Under the pieces are notes generated by a model. It did no database searches. It saw only the letters and a list, made by a program, of their open reading frames with translations, and had not been told where the DNA came from. Source: Streptomyces sp. NBC_01341 (lineage in GTDB: Bacteria > Actinomycetota > Actinomycetes > Streptomycetales > Streptomycetaceae). Taken from it: a DNA stretch of 64,000 bases. Below, piece by piece: positions 60,106-64,000 of the stretch (position 1 is its first letter; each line of letters begins with the position of its first letter). The stretch lies in NCBI RefSeq assembly GCF_035946055.1, contig NZ_CP108364.1, forward strand, positions 6,324,001 to 6,388,000, given 5' to 3'. The translations under genes and the position numbers were made by a program.

Positions 60106-61254
60106 ATGTCCTACGCCCCGTTCGACTGGATCGATGACGAGGCCCGCCGCCGTACCGACGCCGGACTCGTCCGGACCCTGCGCCCCCGCGCCTCCCGGAC
60201 GGATCTGCTGGACCTCGCGAGCAACGACTACCTGGGGCTGACCAGGCATCCCGAGGTCACGTCCGCCGCTGCCGAGGCCGCGCGTGAGTGGGGTGCGGGT
60301 GCCACCGGTTCGCGGCTGGTCACAGGAACGACCACGCTGCACGCCCGGCTCGAACGCGAACTCGCCGAGTTCTGCGGATTCGAGGCCGCCCTGGTCTTCT
60401 CCTCCGGCTACGCCGCCAATCTCGCCGCCCTGACCGCGCTCACCGGGCACGACTCGCTGATCGTGTCCGACGCGGGCAACCACGCCTCGATCGTCGACGG
60501 CTGCCGGCTCTCCCGGGCGGCAACGGCGGTCGTGCCGCACGCGGACCCCGAGGCCGCGCGCAAGGCACTCCTGACGCACACCGGACGGGCTGTGGCGGTG
60601 ACCGACTCCGTCTTCTCGGTGGACGGCGACGCGGCCCCGCTGGCGCCGCTCGCCGATGCCTGCAGGGACACGGGCGCAGCCCTCCTGGTGGACGACGCGC
60701 ACGGCCTCGGGGTGCTGGGGGACGGTGGGCGCGGCGCCCTCGCCGCCGCAGGCCTCGCGGGCGGGGAAGGGATCGTCGCCACGCTCACCCTCTCGAAGTC
60801 ACTGGGGAGCCAGGGTGGGGCCGTGCTCGGGCCGGCCGGGGTCATCGCCCATCTGGTCAACTCCGCCCGGACGTTCATCTTCGACACGGGCCTCGCCCCG
60901 GCAGCGGCCGGCGCGGCGTCCGGCGCCCTGGGACTGCTGCGCCGGGAGCCGGAGCGTGCCGGAAGGGCGAGGGGGGTGGCCGCCGAACTGTACGGCCTGC
61001 TGACCGCCGCCGGGCTCACCGCGGTACGCCCGGACGCAGCCGTCGTCTCGGTCCGCGCGCCGTCGCCGGAGTCGGCGGTGCGCTGGGCCGCCGACTGCCG
61101 TGCCGCGGGGCTCGCGGTGGGGTGCTTCCGGCCTCCTTCCGTGCCGGACGGCATCTCGCGCCTCCGGCTCACGGCCCGCGCCGACCTGACGGCGGCGCAG
61201 ATCGAGTTCGCGGTGGCCACGATCGTCGGATCGGCGCCCCCGCAGGTCAGCTGA
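60106..61254 (+). CDS. bioF: 8-amino-7-oxononanoate synthase
   Basis: Condenses pimeloyl thioester with alanine to KAPA. 382 aa. SNDYLGLTRHPEV, the Gly-rich GATGSRLVTGTT, VDDAHGLGVLGDGG and the PLP Lys in LTLSKSLGSQGGAV are intact. It is divergent from bioBAD with 142 bp between starts; a shared regulator site is expected there but I see no strong dyad. The -10-like TAGGGT is at 60071-60076. No pimelate-supply genes (bioC, bioH, bioW) are in the window. Its last 8 bp overlap the convergent DUF397 gene. Confidence 0.94.
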   Translation: MSYAPFDWIDDEARRRTDAGLVRTLRPRASRTDLLDLASNDYLGLTRHPEVTSAAAEAAREWGAGATGSRLVTGTTTLHARLERELAEFCGFEAALVFSSGYAANLAALTALTGHDSLIVSDAGNHASIVDGCRLSRAATAVVPHADPEAARKALLTHTGRAVAVTDSVFSVDGDAAPLAPLADACRDTGAALLVDDAHGLGVLGDGGRGALAAAGLAGGEGIVATLTLSKSLGSQGGAVLGPAGVIAHLVNSARTFIFDTGLAPAAAGAASGALGLLRREPERAGRARGVAAELYGLLTAAGLTAVRPDAAVVSVRAPSPESAVRWAADCRAAGLAVGCFRPPSVPDGISRLRLTARADLTAAQIEFAVATIVGSAPPQVS

Positions 61255-61486
61255 GGTTTCCGACGCGGCCCCCGGGGACCCGGCGGCCGCACAGGCAGGC
61301 CACGAAGGTCGTCCACGCCGCGCCCGAGAGGCTCAGGTGCGGCAGGTCCGTGTCCTTGGAATCCCGGACGGCGAGCCTGCCGGGGGCGATCAGTGCGGCT
61401 TCCACGCAGTTGTTCATCCCCGTGCTGCGGCTGCTGCGCCGCCATTCGGGTGCGGGCTGTGAGAGCTGTGCGGGACGGTCGGACAT
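61247..61486 (-). CDS. DUF397 small protein
   Basis: 79 aa. DUF397 core: EWRRSSRSTGMNNCVEAALI, then the basic APGRLAVRDSKDTDLPHLSL, and AAWTTFVACL. These small proteins accompany the WhiJ-like regulators of Streptomyces and appear to act as ligand or partner of the HTH protein. The gene starts inside the upstream XRE gene (73-bp overlap, different frame), so the two are tightly coupled. Confidence 0.88.
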   Translation of the reverse strand: MSDRPAQLSQPAPEWRRSSRSTGMNNCVEAALIAPGRLAVRDSKDTDLPHLSLSGAAWTTFVACLCGRRVPGGRVGNLS

Positions 61487-62376
61487 CGTGCCCCCCTCGG
61501 GCAGTCTGAAGGTTCCGCCTGACCGCCGCTGATCAGCGCGGCGATGAGGTCCAGCGAACGCTCCGGCGACAGCGCGTGGGCCTGCATCGTGCGGAAGGCC
61601 GAGCTGTACGCCTCGAGGTCTTCTCTCCGCTCCAGATAGAGACTACTCGTCAAGTGGTCAAGAACGACCACATCCAGATCAGAAGTGCTCGGAAAGGAGA
61701 AGATGACGAAGGGGCCGGTGAGGCCGACATACCCTCCCGCCTCGAACGGCAGCAACTGCAGTGTCACATGGGGCAGTTCGGCGGCCCACAGTAGGTGGCT
61801 CAGTTGTTCCTCCATCACCCGGGCGCCCCCGACCTGGCGCCTGAGAACCGCCTCGTCGAGCACCACGCTGAGCCGCAGTGGTCCGGACGTGTGCAGGACG
61901 CTCTGCCGGGCGAGTCGGACCTCCACCAGGGAGTCGAGCGCCGAGGGGGGCAGGCCGTCCAGAGTGGAGCGGGTCACGGCCCGCGCGTAGTCGGCGGTCT
62001 GCAGGAGCCCCGGCACCACCGACGTCTCGAGCGTGCGCGCGGCGTCGGCCTGTGACTCGAGACTGATGAAGTCGCGGTACTGCGGCGGAATGAGACCACG
62101 ATAGGCGTGCCACCAGCCGCTTCCGCCGCCGCCGGCCGATCCGGCGAGCGTCTGGAGCAGGGCGCGCAACTGCCCGTCGCCGACCCCGTAGGCATCCAGT
62201 AACCGTGTCACGTCATCGGGGGACACCCCGCTCGCACCTGTCTCGATCCGGCTCACCTTCGACTGGTGCCAGCCCAGCATTCCGGCGGCTTCCCGGCTCG
62301 TGAGTCCGGATGTGTGACGCAGACCGCGCAGCTCTTCGCCGAGTTTGCGACGGCGTACGACCGGGCCGTTGCGCAC
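61414..62376 (-). CDS. WhiJ-like XRE regulator with DUF5753
   Basis: 320 aa. HTH_31 at residues about 10-65 (LGEELRGLRHTSGLTSREAA, GMLGWHQSKVSRIETGAS). DUF5753 follows (YRDFISLESQADAARTLETS, VVPGLLQTADYARA). The tail overlapping DUF397 is low-complexity and probably not functional. With the DUF397 gene and the divergent SpoIIAB-like ATPase this forms the three-part WhiJ/AbaA-like module that Streptomyces carry in many copies and that affects development. Confidence 0.88.
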   Translation of the reverse strand: MRNGPVVRRRKLGEELRGLRHTSGLTSREAAGMLGWHQSKVSRIETGASGVSPDDVTRLLDAYGVGDGQLRALLQTLAGSAGGGGSGWWHAYRGLIPPQYRDFISLESQADAARTLETSVVPGLLQTADYARAVTRSTLDGLPPSALDSLVEVRLARQSVLHTSGPLRLSVVLDEAVLRRQVGGARVMEEQLSHLLWAAELPHVTLQLLPFEAGGYVGLTGPFVIFSFPSTSDLDVVVLDHLTSSLYLERREDLEAYSSAFRTMQAHALSPERSLDLIAALISGGQAEPSDCPRGARCPTVPHSSHSPHPNGGAAAAARG

Positions 62377-62488
62377 GGTGGCCTCCCTCCGTTGTACGGA
62401 GAGCCGACCCCTTCAGGGGCGGCTCGGAAAGTGGCCAGTGTGGCGCCCGGTCAGTGCTCGCGGGGCATGGTTCACCGGAATGGGCGAC

Positions 62489-62504
62489 AGATATATGCAT
62501 ATCT
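62489..62504. promoter_or_regulatory. AT-rich dyad in the WhiJ-like divergon
   Basis: AGATAT-ATGC-ATATCT, with the inner ATATGCATAT also palindromic. Very AT-rich for this genome. It lies in the 230-bp gap between the XRE regulator and the ATPase gene, and may be the XRE operator and/or a -10 region. Confidence 0.55.
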
Positions 62505-62606
62505 TGGTGGATCGCGGTTACGGACGGCTCGGGGGATGGCAGTCTGGCGCGAACCACAATCCGGACCGGTCGCGGACCGGTCGGGGCGGGAAGGGACGAC
62601 GACGCC

Positions 62607-63038
62607 ATGGCAGACCATCAGGAAGCAACCGTCACCTTGCCGAGCGACCCGGTCTCGGTGTCCGCGGCCCGCCGCTATGTCGCGCGGGTACTCACCGAGT
62701 GGGGCCTGGCCGAGGGCAGCGACCTGGCCGAGGCGGTCAGGCTGATCGTCTCGGAACTGACCACCAACGCCGTCCAGCACACCTTTGGCCTGTCACCCAC
62801 GTTCACCGTCGACCTCCGGCTCGACCGGGACGAGGAGCTTTGTCTGGGCGTGACGGACAGCCACCCCCGTTGGCCGCAGAAGCTGCCCGCGGCGGTCCGC
62901 CAGGACAACGGCCGGGGCATGGTGATCATCCGGTCCCTCGCCAAGGAGTGCGGGGGGAGACTCAGCGTCATCCCCACCCCCGACGGGGGCAAGACCGTGT
63001 TGATCGCCCTTCCCTGGGCTGTTCCGGCGCAGGCCTGA
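62607..63038 (+). CDS. SpoIIAB/RsbW-like ATP-binding protein
   Basis: 143 aa, HATPase_c_2 fold of anti-sigma kinases. N-box VRLIVSELTTNAVQHTFG, G1 box CLGVTDSHPRWPQKLP, and G2 box DNGRGMVIIRSLAKECGG. Members in Streptomyces (AbaA-OrfA type) pair with WhiJ-like regulators and may bind sigma or anti-sigma antagonists. AAGGGA lies 10 nt before ATG 62607. Divergent from the XRE gene. Confidence 0.85.
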   Translation: MADHQEATVTLPSDPVSVSAARRYVARVLTEWGLAEGSDLAEAVRLIVSELTTNAVQHTFGLSPTFTVDLRLDRDEELCLGVTDSHPRWPQKLPAAVRQDNGRGMVIIRSLAKECGGRLSVIPTPDGGKTVLIALPWAVPAQA

Positions 63039-63261
63039 CATCGGCTCACGGCATGCCGGTCCTGCCGGAACCGCTCCGCAGCGGCGTCGGCAGGGTGGTG
63101 GCAGCCGCGGTGTTCTCCTGACCCGGTGCGCCACCGAGGCCGTCCGGGGGAACCCGGCGTGAGATCCCTGACCAACGTCTGACTCCGAAGACGGCCGCAC
63201 TCTTCCTGAGCATGCTGCCCACGTTCGTGCCCGGCGGCAGGCTTCCCTGCCGAGGACGCAG

Positions 63262-63441
63262 TTGCTCGCCCTGGTGGTCGTCCTGCTCGCGCTCGTCCGG
63301 TTCCCGGCCGTGGCCCGGCACGAGGAACGTCTCGGCAGGTGGCTGCGCCGGCCGCGTACCACCCGCGACATCGAGGGCGGCAGCGGCGCGGCGCTCACCG
63401 CGCTGGGACTCGTGCTGGTGGCCGGGCCCCTGCTGCACTGA
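63262..63441 (+). CDS. Small two-helix membrane protein, probably 5'-truncated
   Basis: At least 59 codons: LLALVVVLLALVRFPAVARH, then a charged stretch EERLGRWLRRPRTTRDIEGG and ALTALGLVLVAGPLLH. The hydrophobic-charged-hydrophobic layout and GC-rich third positions look coding. No good start exists: TTG 63262 is the first start-like codon and the frame is open back to 63172 without ATG or GTG. Either a frameshift separated its start (ATG 63212 is in another frame) or the 5' end is lost. Confidence 0.4.
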   Translation: MLALVVVLLALVRFPAVARHEERLGRWLRRPRTTRDIEGGSGAALTALGLVLVAGPLLH

Positions 63442-63498
63442 TCCAGGTGGGAAGCGGCGCCGGCGCGCGCGGGGGTCGGCACCGGGCGGACGCAGGTG

Positions 63499-63969
63499 TC
63501 AGCGGACCCTCCCGTACCAGACGCTGTTCGACCAGATCTTCTCCAGCCGCACCAGTGCCCCGGTCTTCGGCGAGTGCCAGATCCGGCCGCTTCCGGCGTA
63601 GATCCCGACGTGGTAGACACCGCGCCCCGCGTGAAAGAAGACCAGGTCGCCGCGTTTCCGCTGCGACCTGGAGATATGGCGGGTCTTGTTGTACTGCTGT
63701 TGCGCCGTGCGGGGTAGTTTCTTGCCCGCCTTCCGATACGAGTAGAGCGTCAGCCCGGAGCAGTCGAACCGGTGCGGACCCGTGGCGCCGTATCTGTAGG
63801 GCGCGCCCTTCTTGGAGGCGGCGATGTCGAGAGCCCTCGCCGAATGGCTGGCGGCCTCGGCGTCGTCGACGAAGCCGGGAGCCAGCATCGTGGTGCTTAC
63901 AGCGAATGTGAGAACCGAGGCCGTACTGACCCGGGCGAACAGAGACGGGACATGAACCTGCGCAGTCAT
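63499..63969 (-). CDS. Secreted NlpC/P60 cell-wall hydrolase
   Basis: 156 aa from ATG 63969. A Sec signal peptide (residues 1 to about 40, MTAQVHVPSLFARVSTASVL and a hydrophobic stretch, ending ...DDAEAAS). The NlpC/P60 domain has catalytic Cys in RFDCSGLTLYS, His in VYHVGIYAGSG and the polar third residue near WHSPKTGALVRL. Cleaves D-Glu-containing peptide bonds in peptidoglycan. Single-domain form, the smallest in the family; localised to the wall. Confidence 0.9.
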   Translation of the reverse strand: MTAQVHVPSLFARVSTASVLTFAVSTTMLAPGFVDDAEAASHSARALDIAASKKGAPYRYGATGPHRFDCSGLTLYSYRKAGKKLPRTAQQQYNKTRHISRSQRKRGDLVFFHAGRGVYHVGIYAGSGRIWHSPKTGALVRLEKIWSNSVWYGRVR

Positions 63970-64000
63970 GCGCAACCCTTCGTCAGCCGCCTGTGAAGGA

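Overview
The window is a stretch of a high-GC actinomycete chromosome, almost certainly Streptomyces. The support is very GC-rich third codon positions, frequent GTG/TTG starts, a third divergent EF-Tu (tuf3 type), a WhiJ-like cluster (XRE/DUF5753 regulator, DUF397 protein, SpoIIAB-like ATPase), and several genes whose -10 hexamer lies 6-7 nt before the start codon (leaderless mRNA). From memory, not a search, the order ung ... tuf3 ... purB ... bioDAB/bioF resembles the arm-proximal SCO1240-SCO1346 region of S. coelicolor.

Layout. 0-8.3 kb: two SDR reductases behind a strong promoter with a TetR-type operator; an oligopeptide-binding lipoprotein; uracil-DNA glycosylase (ung) behind a PafBC-type DNA-damage promoter; a helical-repeat protein; a DinB protein; a tetR/FAD-monooxygenase divergon with two operators; a Gfo/Idh/MocA oxidoreductase. 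8.2-16 kb: apolipoprotein N-acyltransferase, two SnoaL-fold proteins, a secreted SGNH esterase, an MFS pump, a hidden 57-aa gene, uppP and a VTT membrane protein. 16-28 kb: AlkD-like repair protein, a cysteine-free EF-Tu3, a spermidine-synthase-like protein, MFS, a PQY-rich membrane protein, PaaI thioesterase, DedA, gamma-carbonic anhydrase, hexapeptide acyltransferase, EamA exporter with XRE-cupin regulator, AAC(3)-family acetyltransferase, CoA-binding protein and YigZ. 28-39 kb: sbcD-sbcC, an Lrp regulator colliding head-to-head with a rhodanese gene, ATP-grasp protein, DUF885 protein, Lrp, methionine gamma-lyase-like enzyme, and a membrane-anchored ACT-GNAT acetyltransferase.

39-49 kb looks accessory: a heptamer tandem repeat, a broken alpha/beta hydrolase, an ECF41 sigma factor, a gene-free stretch with a 36-bp perfect palindrome, a GntR/UTRA regulator with a DasR-box-like operator, a degenerate ROK regulator, a two-component system divergent from an ABC exporter, and an orphan gene between two gene-poor stretches. 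49-64 kb returns to conserved content: purB-mug, an SGNH hydrolase, two CNNM/CBS membrane proteins, a decayed tetR, a ribbon-helix-helix/Fic-like toxin-antitoxin pair, a methyltransferase, the biotin genes bioB-bioA-bioD with divergent bioF, the WhiJ-like cluster, a possible truncated small membrane protein and an NlpC/P60 peptidase.

Functional threads are DNA repair (ung, alkD-like, sbcCD, mug), envelope biogenesis (lnt, uppP, DedA/VTT, NlpC), biotin synthesis, and dense local transcriptional control. No complete new system is evident. The most interesting leads are the PafBC promoter on ung with a weaker match at an orphan gene, the Cys-free EF-Tu3 with a structured leader, the ACT-GNAT beside a methionine gamma-lyase-like gene, the RHH/Fic-like pair, and the DasR-like site at the GntR gene.
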